A stretch of DNA of 64,000 bases from Caballeronia pedi (GTDB lineage Bacteria > Pseudomonadota > Gammaproteobacteria > Burkholderiales > Burkholderiaceae). Both the position numbers and the translations under genes were made by a program. The stretch lies in assembly GCF_001544915.2 (NCBI RefSeq), contig NZ_FCOE02000025.1, positions 54,834 through 118,833 of the forward strand. The letters run 5' to 3'. The notes under the pieces were generated by a model. It worked only from the letters and a program-made list of their open reading frames with translations, was not told the DNA's origin and made no database searches. Below, in pieces: positions 44,861 to 53,816 of this stretch. Positions within the stretch are counted from its first letter, which is position 1. Each line of letters begins with the position of its first letter.

Positions 44861-46603
44861 TCAGCCGAAAGTGAAGCTATATGCCTGCGCGCCCGGATCG
44901 AGAAACTCGATCTCGAAGGTGCGATCCACCACGGCATCCGTCTGTCGCACGAGCTGATACAGACGCGCGCTCGTCACGACGCCGCTGCCATCGGCTGCAA
45001 CATCGGCGCCGTGCGATGCGCCCGGCGCGGCGCCGTCGATCGTCACGCGAAAGCGCACCGGCTTGCCGTCGGCCGAAGGCGCGAGCACCAGATGCAGATC
45101 GCGCGCGTGAAAGCGATACGCGATGCGCGCCTGCGATGCAGCCGACACAGCCGCTTCCCCGCCGACGTTCCACTTCCCCGTGAGCGCCCAGTCGTTGAGC
45201 GCGAGTTGCGTCGGCAACGTGTAGCTTTCGACGGCATCGTGCATCACGCGCTGCGGCGACGCGAACCCTTGCGCCTGCCGATAGCCCACGTAGGTTTCGC
45301 CCGAGCCGATGTTGACCTCATCGGCCGCTGCCTGCGCGCCGCTGCCCTGCACCGCTTGCGCATCGCGCGCGGCGTTCGTCTTGCCGTTATCGGCGAGCAA
45401 CTGGCGAATCGCGTCCTCCGCCTCGCGATATCCGCCTTCGCCGAAGTGATGAAAACGCACGCGCCCTTGCGCATCGACGATATAGAACGCCGGCCAGTAC
45501 TGGTTGCCGAATGCGCGCCAGATGCCGTAGTCGTTATCGATCGCGACCGGATAGCCGATATGCAGATTCGCGAGCGCGCGCTTCACGTTGCCGGTATCGC
45601 GCTCGAAGCCGAACTCGGGCGTATGCACGCCGATCACGACGAGCCCGTCATCGCGGTAACGCTGCGCCCATGTCCTGAGATACGGCAAGGTGCGCAGGCA
45701 GTTGATGCACGAATACGTCCAGAAGTTGACCACCACGACCTTGCCGCGCAATTCATCCGTGGACAGCGGCGCGGAGTTGAGCCATGTGGTTGCGCCATCG
45801 AGCGACGGCAGCCTGCCTTGCACCGGCAGCGCGGCAGGCAACGAGACACGCATGATGGGCACTCGCTGCTGAGGCTGCTTCGCCTTCAGCACGCCGACGA
45901 GCCTGCTTTCGATGCCGTTCGTCGGTGCGCCGGGAATGAGCGCGAGCAGACGCGTATCGAGACCCGTCGCGATGGCGGCCACGGTCATCAGCACGAGCAC
46001 GCCCATCGCGCGGCGCAGATGCTCGCCCACGCCGAGCGAACGCTTGAGCCGGTCGAGCGCGCGCCGGCCGAGGCTCGACGCCACCGCGAGCGAACTCGCC
46101 GCGCCCGTGGCATAGGCGAGAAGCGCCGCCGCCGTGTGCCAGCTCGCGCCATGCAGCGCCGCGCCCGTGAGGATCACGCCGAGGATCGGGCCCGCGCACG
46201 GCGCCCACAGAAGGCCCGTCGCCGCGCCCAGCAGCGTCGACGAAGCGATGCGGCGCGTTGCGCCCTGCGTCTCTGAACGCGCGACGATGCGGTCCGCGAG
46301 CGACGACAGCGGACGCGTGAGCCGCGCGGCCACCGCTGGAAACAGCAGCGCCGCGCCGAACACCGCGAGCGTCGCGAGCGCGATCCAGCGGCCGTACTGG
46401 CTCAGTTGCGCGGCCCCCGCGAGACCCACGACGCCGATGCCCGTCAGGAGCGCGAACGTGCCCGCGAGTCCGGCGAGCAACGGCAGACGGTCCGTGAGGA
46501 AAGGCCGGTCCGAGCGCGCGAACACGAACGGCACGACCGGCAGGATGCAGGGACTCAGCACGGTGAACACGCCGCCGAGAAAGGCAATGACGATGAGTGA
46601 CAT
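44861..46603 (-). CDS. DipZ-type CcdA/thioredoxin fusion protein
   Basis: 580-residue inner-membrane thiol protein. Residues 1-240: CcdA/DsbD-like domain with conserved Cys19 (SPCILPVVP) and Cys136 (WAPCAGP), passing electrons across the membrane. Residues 255-400: TlpA-like thioredoxin domain with C299-I-N-C302 (WTYSCINC). Residues about 420-580: a beta-rich C-terminal domain ending in LDPGAQAYSFTFG, as in mycobacterial DipZ. It would supply reducing power to periplasmic thiols. The start at 46603 is chosen because the membrane segment begins there. Divergent from a paralogous thioredoxin-like gene across a repeat-bearing gap. Confidence 0.87.
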   Translation of the reverse strand: MSLIVIAFLGGVFTVLSPCILPVVPFVFARSDRPFLTDRLPLLAGLAGTFALLTGIGVVGLAGAAQLSQYGRWIALATLAVFGAALLFPAVAARLTRPLSSLADRIVARSETQGATRRIASSTLLGAATGLLWAPCAGPILGVILTGAALHGASWHTAAALLAYATGAASSLAVASSLGRRALDRLKRSLGVGEHLRRAMGVLVLMTVAAIATGLDTRLLALIPGAPTNGIESRLVGVLKAKQPQQRVPIMRVSLPAALPVQGRLPSLDGATTWLNSAPLSTDELRGKVVVVNFWTYSCINCLRTLPYLRTWAQRYRDDGLVVIGVHTPEFGFERDTGNVKRALANLHIGYPVAIDNDYGIWRAFGNQYWPAFYIVDAQGRVRFHHFGEGGYREAEDAIRQLLADNGKTNAARDAQAVQGSGAQAAADEVNIGSGETYVGYRQAQGFASPQRVMHDAVESYTLPTQLALNDWALTGKWNVGGEAAVSAASQARIAYRFHARDLHLVLAPSADGKPVRFRVTIDGAAPGASHGADVAADGSGVVTSARLYQLVRQTDAVVDRTFEIEFLDPGAQAYSFTFG

Positions 46604-46655
46604 GAGATCGGTCTTCCTTGAAGAGCGGTTGATGTCACGTATTTCAGCGCCTTCA

Positions 46656-46754
46656 TGTATCGCGGAAATGTCGGAAACGATGTGCCGTGCAACGTCGTGT
46701 ATCGCCCGCGTGGCCAGATACATGGCGATACAAACGGGACACGCGCGCGATACA
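46656..46754. repeat. Four copies of GCGATACA/TGTATCGC between divergent thioredoxin genes
   Basis: TGTATCGC at 46656-46663 and 46698-46705, then GCGATACA at 46725-46732 and 46747-46754, plus a shorter AGATACA at 46716-46722. The first two face one way and the last two the other, so outer and inner pairs are inverted repeats. Start-to-start spacings are 42, 27 and 22 bp. They lie in the 200-bp gap that must hold both promoters, so they are likely binding sites for a regulator or an alternative sigma factor. Confidence 0.6.
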
Positions 46755-46803
46755 TCAGCGCGTTTCAATACGCTCCAATGTCAAACCGAAAGGAGAACCC
46801 GTC

Positions 46804-47379
46804 ATGTTCGATCGTCTCAAGATCGCGGCCGTCGCCACTGCAATGGTCGCCGCGCTCGGCGCCGTCGCCGCACTTACCGCCTTCTCTTCGACGGGCGCCG
46901 CGGCCGGCGTGACAGCGACGCAGCAGAGCGGCGCACAGGCGCCCGACTTCGCCGGCATCGACAACTGGTTCAATAGCGCGCCGCTCGATCTCAAGCAGTT
47001 GCGCGGCAAGGTCGTGCTGGTGGATTTCTGGACCTTCGATTGCATCAACTGCGTGCATACGCTGCCGCACGTGAAGGACCTGTATGCGCGGTATCGCGAC
47101 AAGGGGCTCGTCGTGGTTGGCGTGCATACGCCCGAGTACACGTTCGAGCGCGATACCGGCAATCTGAAGAAAGCGATCGCGAAACATGGAATCGAATATC
47201 CGGTCGCGCAGGACAATCGATACGCAACGTGGAACGCGTACAACAACCAGTATTGGCCCGCGCTCTATCTGATCGATCAGAACGGCAAGATCGTCTACAC
47301 GCACTTCGGCGAAGGGCAATATGCGCAGACCGAAGAAGTGATTCGCGGGCTGCTCGGATTGAGCGGGAAACAGGGCTGA
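46804..47379 (+). CDS. TlpA-like thioredoxin-family protein
   Basis: 191-residue secreted or membrane-anchored thiol protein with an uncleaved-looking N-terminal helix (AAVATAMVAALGAVAALTAF) and a thioredoxin fold. The active site C80-I-N-C83 sits in DFWTFDCINC. Sequence around it (LRGKVVLVDFWTFDCINCVH...; VVVGVHTPEYTFERDTGNLKKA) is clearly paralogous to the central domain of the divergent DipZ protein. AAGGAG lies just before the ATG. A strong terminator follows. Confidence 0.85.
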   Translation: MFDRLKIAAVATAMVAALGAVAALTAFSSTGAAAGVTATQQSGAQAPDFAGIDNWFNSAPLDLKQLRGKVVLVDFWTFDCINCVHTLPHVKDLYARYRDKGLVVVGVHTPEYTFERDTGNLKKAIAKHGIEYPVAQDNRYATWNAYNNQYWPALYLIDQNGKIVYTHFGEGQYAQTEEVIRGLLGLSGKQG

Positions 47380-47385
47380 ATTGAG

Positions 47386-47409
47386 AAGCGCGCCACGAGT
47401 GGCGCGCTT
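47386..47409 (+). terminator. Rho-independent terminator after the thioredoxin-like gene
   Basis: AAGCGCGCCA (47386-47395) pairs with TGGCGCGCTT (47400-47409) around CGAG, followed by TTGCTTTG. It stands between convergent genes and can serve both. Confidence 0.75.
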
Positions 47410-47420
47410 TGCTTTGCGAT

Positions 47421-48380
47421 TTATCCCTGCCGCGCGATGACGCCTTGCGCGTCCGTATCGCGTGTCGAGCCCTTCGCCGGGCGACCCGCCCAATAGCCCG
47501 CGAGCATCGATCCCGACAGGTTGTGCCAGACCGAGAACAGCGCGCCGGGCAACGCTGCTATCGGCGTGAAATACAGCTTGCCGAGCGTCGCCGCGAGCCC
47601 CGAGTTCTGCATGCCGACTTCGATCGCGAGCGTGCGGCAGACGGCTTCATCGAAGCCGAGCAGACGGCCGCCCCAATAGCCGCCCAGCAGCCCGATGCCG
47701 TTATGCAGCACCACGCCCACCGCAACGACTAGGCCCACCGATGCGATGCTCTTCTGCGTGCCGCCGACCACTGCCGCGATGATCAGCAGGATCGACACCA
47801 TCGACACGAGCGGCAGCGCCCATTCGATCTTGCGCACGAGCTTGCCGAACAGATGATTCACGACCAGGCCGATGACGATCGGCAGCGCGACGATCTGCAC
47901 GATGCTCATCAGCATGCCGTGCACGTCGACGACGATCGACGCATCGACATAAAGACGCGTGAGCAGCGGCGTCGCGAACACGCCGACGAGCGTCGACAGC
48001 GCACTGATCGTCACGGACAACGCGACGTCGCCGCGCGCGAGATAGATCATCACGTTCGACGCCGTGCCGCTCGCGACGCTGCCGACGAGCACCATGCCGG
48101 CGGTCAGATCGGGCGGCATGCGCAACGCCTTCGCGATGACCCATGCGGCGAGCGGCATCACGAGGTAATGCAGGACGATGCCCGCGACCACGGGCGCGGG
48201 GCGCGTGAAGACACGCCTGAAGTCGTCGATGGAAAGCGTGACGCCCATCGACAGCATGATGATCGTCAGAAGCGTCGTGACGTGCGGCGCGATGCCTGTC
48301 ACGGATGAAGGCGCGGCGTAGGCGGCGATGGAAACCAGCACGGCCCAGAGCGGGAACAGGCGGGTGATGCGGGCAAGCAT
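47421..48380 (-). CDS. Bile-acid:sodium symporter family (BASS) transporter
   Basis: 319-residue membrane protein with about nine to ten helices. SMGVTLSIDDFRRVFTRP and GSVASGTASNVMIYLARGDVALSVT are standard BASS motifs (the latter a Na+-site crossover); EVGMQNSGLAATLGKLYF is the second crossover. Bacterial members such as PanS carry small organic acids (ketopantoate, pyruvate and similar). Substrate unknown. Start at 48380 chosen because the first helix begins there. Confidence 0.87.
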   Translation of the reverse strand: MLARITRLFPLWAVLVSIAAYAAPSSVTGIAPHVTTLLTIIMLSMGVTLSIDDFRRVFTRPAPVVAGIVLHYLVMPLAAWVIAKALRMPPDLTAGMVLVGSVASGTASNVMIYLARGDVALSVTISALSTLVGVFATPLLTRLYVDASIVVDVHGMLMSIVQIVALPIVIGLVVNHLFGKLVRKIEWALPLVSMVSILLIIAAVVGGTQKSIASVGLVVAVGVVLHNGIGLLGGYWGGRLLGFDEAVCRTLAIEVGMQNSGLAATLGKLYFTPIAALPGALFSVWHNLSGSMLAGYWAGRPAKGSTRDTDAQGVIARQG

Positions 48381-48638
48381 GAAAGGCGATCCTCGAAAGT
48401 CGTAGCGTGTCGTGTGTTTCAGCGAAAACATGCCTTCGTGGGGCGCATGCCGGTCCGCGATGCCGGCGCGCGCGGGTCACGCACGCGTTCGGCCAAATGG
48501 CGGGCAGGCGCGGCATTTTACCCGGCGCGCGGCTGGTATTCTGGAATCGCTTAACTTCTGCCCGGCTTCGCGACTCATTCGCAGCTAACTTTGCGGCGGC
48601 ATCATGCGCGTCAAACAACCGATTCGAAGGAGATGATC

Positions 48639-49148
48639 ATGACGCCGATCGCCATCATCCAAGGCACGCCGAGCTGGGTCTGGCTGCTGCTCGCGTTTCT
48701 GGCCTATCGCGGATTCAAGGCGACGCAGGCCAGCACCACGCCGTTGTCGAAACTCGCGATCATCCCGCTGATTTTCGCGGGCATGGGCATTGCACACCTG
48801 GTTTCGGCGCCGCTCGCAGGCTGGGACGCGGTTGCCGCATGGATCATCGGGATGGGCGCGGGCATCGCGGGCGGCGTCTATACGGCGACCCGCACACGCT
48901 TCATCGTCGATCCGATCGCGCGCACCGTGATGCTGCCGGGCTCGTTCCTGCCGCTGGTGCTGATCGCCGCCACGTTCATCGCGAAGTTCTGGCTCGGCTT
49001 CGAGCTGGCGACGGTGACGAATCTGTCGGCGCTCGCAATGTACGTGACAATCGATGCGGCCGTGTCCGGCATCGTCGCGGGCATGTTCGCCGGACGCTTC
49101 TTCACCTGGTGGAAGACGCTGCACACGCTGCGTGCGTCCTGGGCGTGA
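48639..49148 (+). CDS. Small multi-helix membrane protein (DUF6622-like)
   Basis: 169 residues, five hydrophobic helices (PSWVWLLLAFLAYRGFKA; ILIFAG; WIIGMGAGIAGGVYTA; SFLPLVLIAATFIAKFW; AAVSGIVAGMFAGRFFTW). AAGGAG 6 bp before the ATG at 48639 decides the start over an ATG 6 bp upstream. Resembles DUF6622; function unknown. Stands alone. Confidence 0.7.
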   Translation: MTPIAIIQGTPSWVWLLLAFLAYRGFKATQASTTPLSKLAIIPLIFAGMGIAHLVSAPLAGWDAVAAWIIGMGAGIAGGVYTATRTRFIVDPIARTVMLPGSFLPLVLIAATFIAKFWLGFELATVTNLSALAMYVTIDAAVSGIVAGMFAGRFFTWWKTLHTLRASWA

Positions 49149-49235
49149 ACCGGAATGCCGTCACACTTGTTACTCCCGTCGGTCCATTTTCAGGTGCAGA
49201 CTGATTCACGGCAAACAACGCGGAGGTTGAAGGCC

Positions 49236-50030
49236 ATGACAGCATCAGACGAAAAGGGAACGACGGGCGCGCAGAGTGAAATGCGTACACCGGCAGTCGT
49301 ATCGAAAGACGAATGGGAAGCGGCGCGCGATGCGTTGCTCGTGAAGGAAAAGGCTCACAGCCGCGCACGCGACGCGCTCGCCGCCGAGCGCCGCCGCATG
49401 CCGTGGATGGCCGTGAAGACGGACTATCAATTCGAAGGCCCTGACGGCAAGATCGGCTTGCTCGACCTCTTCGACGGCAGGCGTCAACTGATCGTCTATC
49501 GCGCGTTCTACGAACCCGGCGTGTTCGGCTGGCCCGAGCATGCATGCCGTGGCTGCTCGATGGTCGCCGATCAGGTCGCGCATGTCGCGCACCTCAACGC
49601 GCGCGACACGACGCTCGTGTTCGTATCGCGCGGGCCGCAGGAGGACCTCGCCCGTCTGAAGGCGCGCATGGGATGGGACATTCCGTGGTTCACGCTGACG
49701 GACAGCTTCGATACCGACTTCGGCGTGGACGAATGGCACGGCACGAACGTGTTCTTCCGCGACGGCGACCGCGTGTTCCGCACATACTTCCTCAACAATC
49801 GCGGCGACGAGCAGATGGGCAATACGTGGAACTATCTCGACATCACGCCGCTCGGCCGGCAGGAGCTTTGGGAAGACTCGCCTGAAGGCTATCCGCAGAC
49901 GCCCACGTACAAATGGTGGAACTGGCACGACAGCTACGTGGCCGACGCGCCGCCCGACAAGAAATGGGTCGAGATCTCCACCGCCGGCGAAGCGGCGTTC
50001 CGGGAAGAAAGCGCGAAAAAGAAATTGTGA
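49236..50030 (+). CDS. DUF899 family thioredoxin-fold protein
   Basis: 264 residues. Hallmarks of DUF899: EKAHSRARDALAAERRRMPW, DGRRQLIVYRAFYEPGVFGW, CRGCSMVADQ with paired cysteines, and GTWNYLDITPLGRQE near the end. These are thioredoxin-like, usually cytosolic proteins of unknown function, often in oxidative-stress settings. AGG lies before the ATG at 49236, which starts the conserved region. Convergent with the hydrolase that follows, 6 bp apart. Confidence 0.83.
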   Translation: MTASDEKGTTGAQSEMRTPAVVSKDEWEAARDALLVKEKAHSRARDALAAERRRMPWMAVKTDYQFEGPDGKIGLLDLFDGRRQLIVYRAFYEPGVFGWPEHACRGCSMVADQVAHVAHLNARDTTLVFVSRGPQEDLARLKARMGWDIPWFTLTDSFDTDFGVDEWHGTNVFFRDGDRVFRTYFLNNRGDEQMGNTWNYLDITPLGRQELWEDSPEGYPQTPTYKWWNWHDSYVADAPPDKKWVEISTAGEAAFREESAKKKL

Positions 50031-50036
50031 GGCCGG

Positions 50037-50885
50037 TCATCGCTGATGCATGAACGTCAGCCATTCGCCGACGATCGCTTCGGGCGCGTCCTCCTGCATC
50101 AGATGCCCCGATCCGGGCACACGCGTGAAGCGCGCGCCCGGAATCAGCGACGCCAGTTCGACGCCGCGTTCGACCGGTATCCATTCGTCATCCTCGCCCC
50201 AGAGAATCGACACGGGACACGTCAGTTCGCCGTAGCGCGATTGCACCTCATCTGTATAACGCTGATCCATCTGCGCGATCTGCCGATAGAACGCCGCCTG
50301 CCCCTGCTCGCCCGTCCACGGCCGCGTGTAGATGCGCAGCGTGTCTTCCGCCAGGCGCCGATGCGCCGCGCCTTGCAGATACGCATCGAGCATCGCCTGA
50401 TGCATGTATGGCGGCACGCCCGCGAACGCGGCTTCGTGCTGTCGCACATGACGCACGAACGGCGAACCCCAGGGCGCGACGGCGACCGGATCGACGAGCA
50501 TCAGCGAACGATAGGCGCAGCCGTTCAGCAGCGCCGCCCTGAGCGATGTCGCGCCGCCGAAGTCATGTGCGAGCACGTCGGGCGGCGCGCCGTTCCAGTC
50601 GCGGCTCCAGTGGCCGATCAGCGCCGCGAGCAGGCGATTCTGCACGCCGAGCGACACGTCCTGTCCCTCGCGCATGGCCGATTCTCCGTAGCCCAGCAGA
50701 TCGAAGTAATGCACGCGCCTCGACCGCGCGACGACCGGTGCGATGCGCCGCCATACCTGCGATGAAAATGGCGTTCCGTGCACCAGCACGAGCGGCGCGC
50801 CTTCGCCGATCACGCCGAAGCGCACCGGTTGACCTTCGAAATCGAAATCGTGATCGAGCGGCAATGCATGTTTCGTTTCACTCAT
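50037..50885 (-). CDS. Alpha/beta hydrolase with aspartate nucleophile (dehalogenase/epoxide-hydrolase branch)
   Basis: 282 residues. HGTPF near residue 36 is the oxyanion motif; the nucleophile position is D108 in AHDFGG, an Asp rather than Ser, and the catalytic His is H261 in GSGHLMQED. Asp nucleophiles mark haloalkane and haloacetate dehalogenases and epoxide hydrolases. A tryptophan-rich cap is present (HWSRDWNG). Cytosolic. Divergent from the ArsR-family gene. Confidence 0.82.
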   Translation of the reverse strand: MSETKHALPLDHDFDFEGQPVRFGVIGEGAPLVLVHGTPFSSQVWRRIAPVVARSRRVHYFDLLGYGESAMREGQDVSLGVQNRLLAALIGHWSRDWNGAPPDVLAHDFGGATSLRAALLNGCAYRSLMLVDPVAVAPWGSPFVRHVRQHEAAFAGVPPYMHQAMLDAYLQGAAHRRLAEDTLRIYTRPWTGEQGQAAFYRQIAQMDQRYTDEVQSRYGELTCPVSILWGEDDEWIPVERGVELASLIPGARFTRVPGSGHLMQEDAPEAIVGEWLTFMHQR

Positions 50886-50992
50886 GGCGTATCCCTTGAA
50901 TGGCGAATGATGAGGATACGCCGCACTTGACCATCGCGCCGCGCTCTCTTATATTCTTCATTAGCTATATAACCGATCGGCCATCGAATCGC

Positions 50993-51349
50993 ATGCGTGA
51001 AGACGACTTGAATCAGGTATTCGCGGCGCTCGCCGATCCCACGCGACGTGCCATCGTCGCGCGGCTCGCGAGCGGCGAAGCCACCGTGAACGAACTCGCC
51101 GAGCCGTTCGAGATGACACAACCGTCCATCTCCAAGCATCTCAAGGTGTTGGAGCGCGCAGGCCTGATCTCGCGCTCGCGCGCCGCGCAGACGCGTCCCT
51201 GTCGGCTCGAACCTGCTGCGCTCAGCGAAGTCGCGAATTGGGTCGACGCGTATCGGTCGCTGTGGGAAGCGAGCTTCGACCGGCTCGACGCGTTTCTGAA
51301 GACCACCGCAAAGATAACGCCTAAAGGAAAAAAACATGCCGCAAAGTAA
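50993..51349 (+). CDS. ArsR-family helix-turn-helix regulator
   Basis: 118 residues. LADPTRRAIVARLASGEATVNELAEPFEMTQPSISKHLKVLERAGLI is the classic ArsR winged helix; there is no metal-binding CxC motif, so it is likely a non-metal sensor. It overlaps the following SRPBCC gene by 14 bp. This ArsR plus AHSA1 pairing is common in bacteria and usually forms an autonomous sensor-effector unit. An AT-rich element (TTAGCTATATAAC) lies just upstream. Confidence 0.87.
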   Translation: MREDDLNQVFAALADPTRRAIVARLASGEATVNELAEPFEMTQPSISKHLKVLERAGLISRSRAAQTRPCRLEPAALSEVANWVDAYRSLWEASFDRLDAFLKTTAKITPKGKKHAAK

Positions 51350-51851
51350 CGACACGGCCGCCGCCAGCGTGGCCTTCGAGATGAACCGCGTATTCGATGC
51401 GCCGCGAGAACGCGTCTGGCAAGCCTGGAGCGAGGCGGATCAGATCTCGCGCTGGTGGGGTCCGAAAGGCTGCACGCTGGAACTACGTCGCTTCGAGTTC
51501 CGTCCCGGCGGCTTCTTTCATTACGCGATGCAGTTCGCCGGCGCACCCGCAATGTATGGCCGCTTCAACTATCGCGAGATCGTGGAGCGTGAGCGCATCG
51601 TGTGGCTGAACTCGTTCGCGAACGAAAACTGCGGCATCGCGCGCGCGCCGTTCAGCGAGGTATGTCCGCTGGAGATCGAGAATTTCGTGACGTTCAGCGA
51701 TCAGGACGGTAAAACCCTGGTCGCGCTGCGCGCCACGCCTTTTGGCGCGAGTGCGGAAGAACAGCGCTATTTCGATGACTTGCGGCCATCGCTCGAACAA
51801 GGATATGGCGGCACGCTCGATCAGCTCGCCGACTTCCTGCGCGGCCCGTGA
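51336..51851 (+). CDS. SRPBCC/AHSA1-family ligand-binding protein
   Basis: 171 residues with the SRPBCC cavity fold: FEMNRVFDAPRERVWQAWSE at the start, WWGPKGCTLE, and the C-terminal helix GYGGTLDQLADFLRGP. Related to AHSA1-domain proteins that bind small hydrophobic ligands. Translationally coupled to the ArsR gene by a 14-bp overlap. A GC-rich 9-bp stem (51839-51861) spans its stop codon without a U-tract. Confidence 0.8.
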   Translation: MPQSNDTAAASVAFEMNRVFDAPRERVWQAWSEADQISRWWGPKGCTLELRRFEFRPGGFFHYAMQFAGAPAMYGRFNYREIVERERIVWLNSFANENCGIARAPFSEVCPLEIENFVTFSDQDGKTLVALRATPFGASAEEQRYFDDLRPSLEQGYGGTLDQLADFLRGP

Positions 51852-51870
51852 AGGGCCGCGCTGCCTCGCC

Positions 51871-53592
51871 TCAGCGCAGGTTCGTGCGCGCAAGCTCGAC
51901 GATTTCATCGCCGCGCCCGCTCAGAATCGCGCGCAACATGTAGAGGCTGAAGCCCTTCGCTTGCGACAGCTCGATGGTCGGCGGCATCGCGAGTTCGTGC
52001 TTGGACGTGACGACATCCACGACCGCCGGCCCCTTGTGCGCGAACGCTTCGCGCAGCGCGTTCTCAAGCTGCTCGGATTCTTCCACGCGCACCGACCAGA
52101 TGCCCGCGCCCTTCGCGATTTGCGAGAAGTCGGTCTTGCTCAGATCGACATTGGTGTCGAGATAGCCGCCCGCCTTCAGCTCCATCGACACGAAGCCGAG
52201 CAGGCTGTTGTTGAACACGACGACCTTGATCGGCAAGTCGAGCTGCACGGGGGAGAGAAGATCGCCGAGCATCATCGACAACCCGCCGTCGCCGGATAGC
52301 GACACCACTTGCCGTTGCGGTTGCGCGGCCTGCGCGCCGAGCGCCTGCGGCATCGCATTGGCCATCGAACCGTGATTGAACGAACCGTGCAACTGGCGCT
52401 TGCCGTTCATCGTCAGATAGCGGGCGGCCCAGAGCGTCGGCGTGCCGACGTCCACGGTGAAGATCGCGTCGTCCGCCGCGATTTCATCGACGAGCTTCGT
52501 CAGGTATTGCGGATGAATCGGACGGCCCGGCGCGGACGGCGTCGCGAGGTCGTCGAGATCCTTGCGCGCGGTGGCATAGTGCTTGAGCGCGTTCTCGAGG
52601 AAACGGCGTTCGTCCTTGCGTTGAAGCTTTGGCAGGAGCGCCGTCAGCGTCTCCTTGATGGTGCCGACGAGCCCCATCTCCAGCGGCGCGCGGCGGCCCA
52701 GTTGCGAGCCGCGCCAGTCGATCTGCACGATCTTCGCCTGCGGCGGATAGAACGGGCGATACGGAAAATCGCAGCCGAGAAGTAGCAGCGTGTCGCAGGA
52801 CATCATCGCGTGATAGCCCGAACTGAAGCCGATCAAACCGGTCATGCCGACATCGAACGGATTGTCGTATTCGATGAACTGCTTGCCACGTAGCGCATGC
52901 ACGACCGGCGCGCCGAGCGTATCGGCGAGCGCTACCACTTCGTCGTGCGAGCCTGCCACGCCGCTGCCGCACATGATCGTCACCGCTTCGCAGCCGTTCA
53001 GGAGCGCCGCGAGCCTTTCGAGATTGCCATCCGACGGCACGATCGCGCCCGGAGCGCTCGCCGTCCAGCGCGGCGGCTCGCTCGGGCCCTCGCTCAATGC
53101 GATGTCGCCCGGCAGCACGATCACCGCGACGCCGCGCTGATCGATCGCCGCGCGCATCGCGCGTTCCAGCACGCGCGGGAACTGCGATGCATTCGTCACC
53201 AGTTCCACGAAGTGACTGCACTCCCTGAACAATTCCTGCGGATGCGTTTCCTGGAAGTAGCCGAGCCCGATCTCCGTCGATGGAATGTGCGCGGCAATCG
53301 CGAGCACCGGCTGGTGATTGCGATGGCAATCGTAGAGGCCGTTGATCAGGTGGAGATTGCCCGGCCCGCAACTGCCCGCGCACACGGCGAGCTTGCCTGT
53401 CGCGGCGGCGTCCGCGCCGGCCGCGAAGGCGGCGGCTTCTTCGTGGCGCGTATGCATCCAGCGGATCGAGCCGACGCGCTCGAGACTGAATGCGAGCCCG
53501 TTCAGGCTGTCGCCCGTGACGCCCCAGATACGTTCCACGCCCGCTGCGGCAAGTGTTTTCGCGAGATAGTCGGCATTCGTACTCTTGGCCAT
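51871..53592 (-). CDS. Pyruvate oxidase/dehydrogenase, ThDP- and FAD-dependent (PoxB-like)
   Basis: 573-residue POX-family enzyme: pyruvate to acetate and CO2, with electrons going to quinones at the membrane. Activating Glu E51 (RHEEAAAFAAG), the central FAD domain (ALRGKQFIEYDNPFDVGMTG) and the ThDP motif GDGGLSMML...NNSLLG are intact. Length equals E. coli PoxB (572). The C-terminal amphipathic end (RTNLR) may aid membrane binding. Monocistronic. Confidence 0.88.
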   Translation of the reverse strand: MAKSTNADYLAKTLAAAGVERIWGVTGDSLNGLAFSLERVGSIRWMHTRHEEAAAFAAGADAAATGKLAVCAGSCGPGNLHLINGLYDCHRNHQPVLAIAAHIPSTEIGLGYFQETHPQELFRECSHFVELVTNASQFPRVLERAMRAAIDQRGVAVIVLPGDIALSEGPSEPPRWTASAPGAIVPSDGNLERLAALLNGCEAVTIMCGSGVAGSHDEVVALADTLGAPVVHALRGKQFIEYDNPFDVGMTGLIGFSSGYHAMMSCDTLLLLGCDFPYRPFYPPQAKIVQIDWRGSQLGRRAPLEMGLVGTIKETLTALLPKLQRKDERRFLENALKHYATARKDLDDLATPSAPGRPIHPQYLTKLVDEIAADDAIFTVDVGTPTLWAARYLTMNGKRQLHGSFNHGSMANAMPQALGAQAAQPQRQVVSLSGDGGLSMMLGDLLSPVQLDLPIKVVVFNNSLLGFVSMELKAGGYLDTNVDLSKTDFSQIAKGAGIWSVRVEESEQLENALREAFAHKGPAVVDVVTSKHELAMPPTIELSQAKGFSLYMLRAILSGRGDEIVELARTNLR

Positions 53593-53816
53593 GATGCTTC
53601 CTGTGATGAAGAGGCAGTCCAATGAATGACGGATCGCGCGCGATAGAGCACAGCGGCGCGCCCCCGTGATGGCTCAATGCATGCAGGATTCAAAATGCAG
53701 GGGGAAGTGTACGCCGGAGCAATGCGGGCTGTCTTGAACCCCGCTGAGCGGCCGGTTCCGCGCATGGCGTTGCGCCATGCGCGCGAGGCATTTTTAATAC
53801 CTTGTTCCTGGCGAAA

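Noticed and set aside
46656..46754. Repeats as a CRISPR array
   Set aside because: Units are 8 bp, in both orientations, with unequal spacing and no cas genes; they look like protein binding sites.
51839..51861. 9-bp hairpin over the stop codon of the SRPBCC gene as a terminator
   Set aside because: There is no U-tract, and the GC-rich stem could arise by chance in this base composition.
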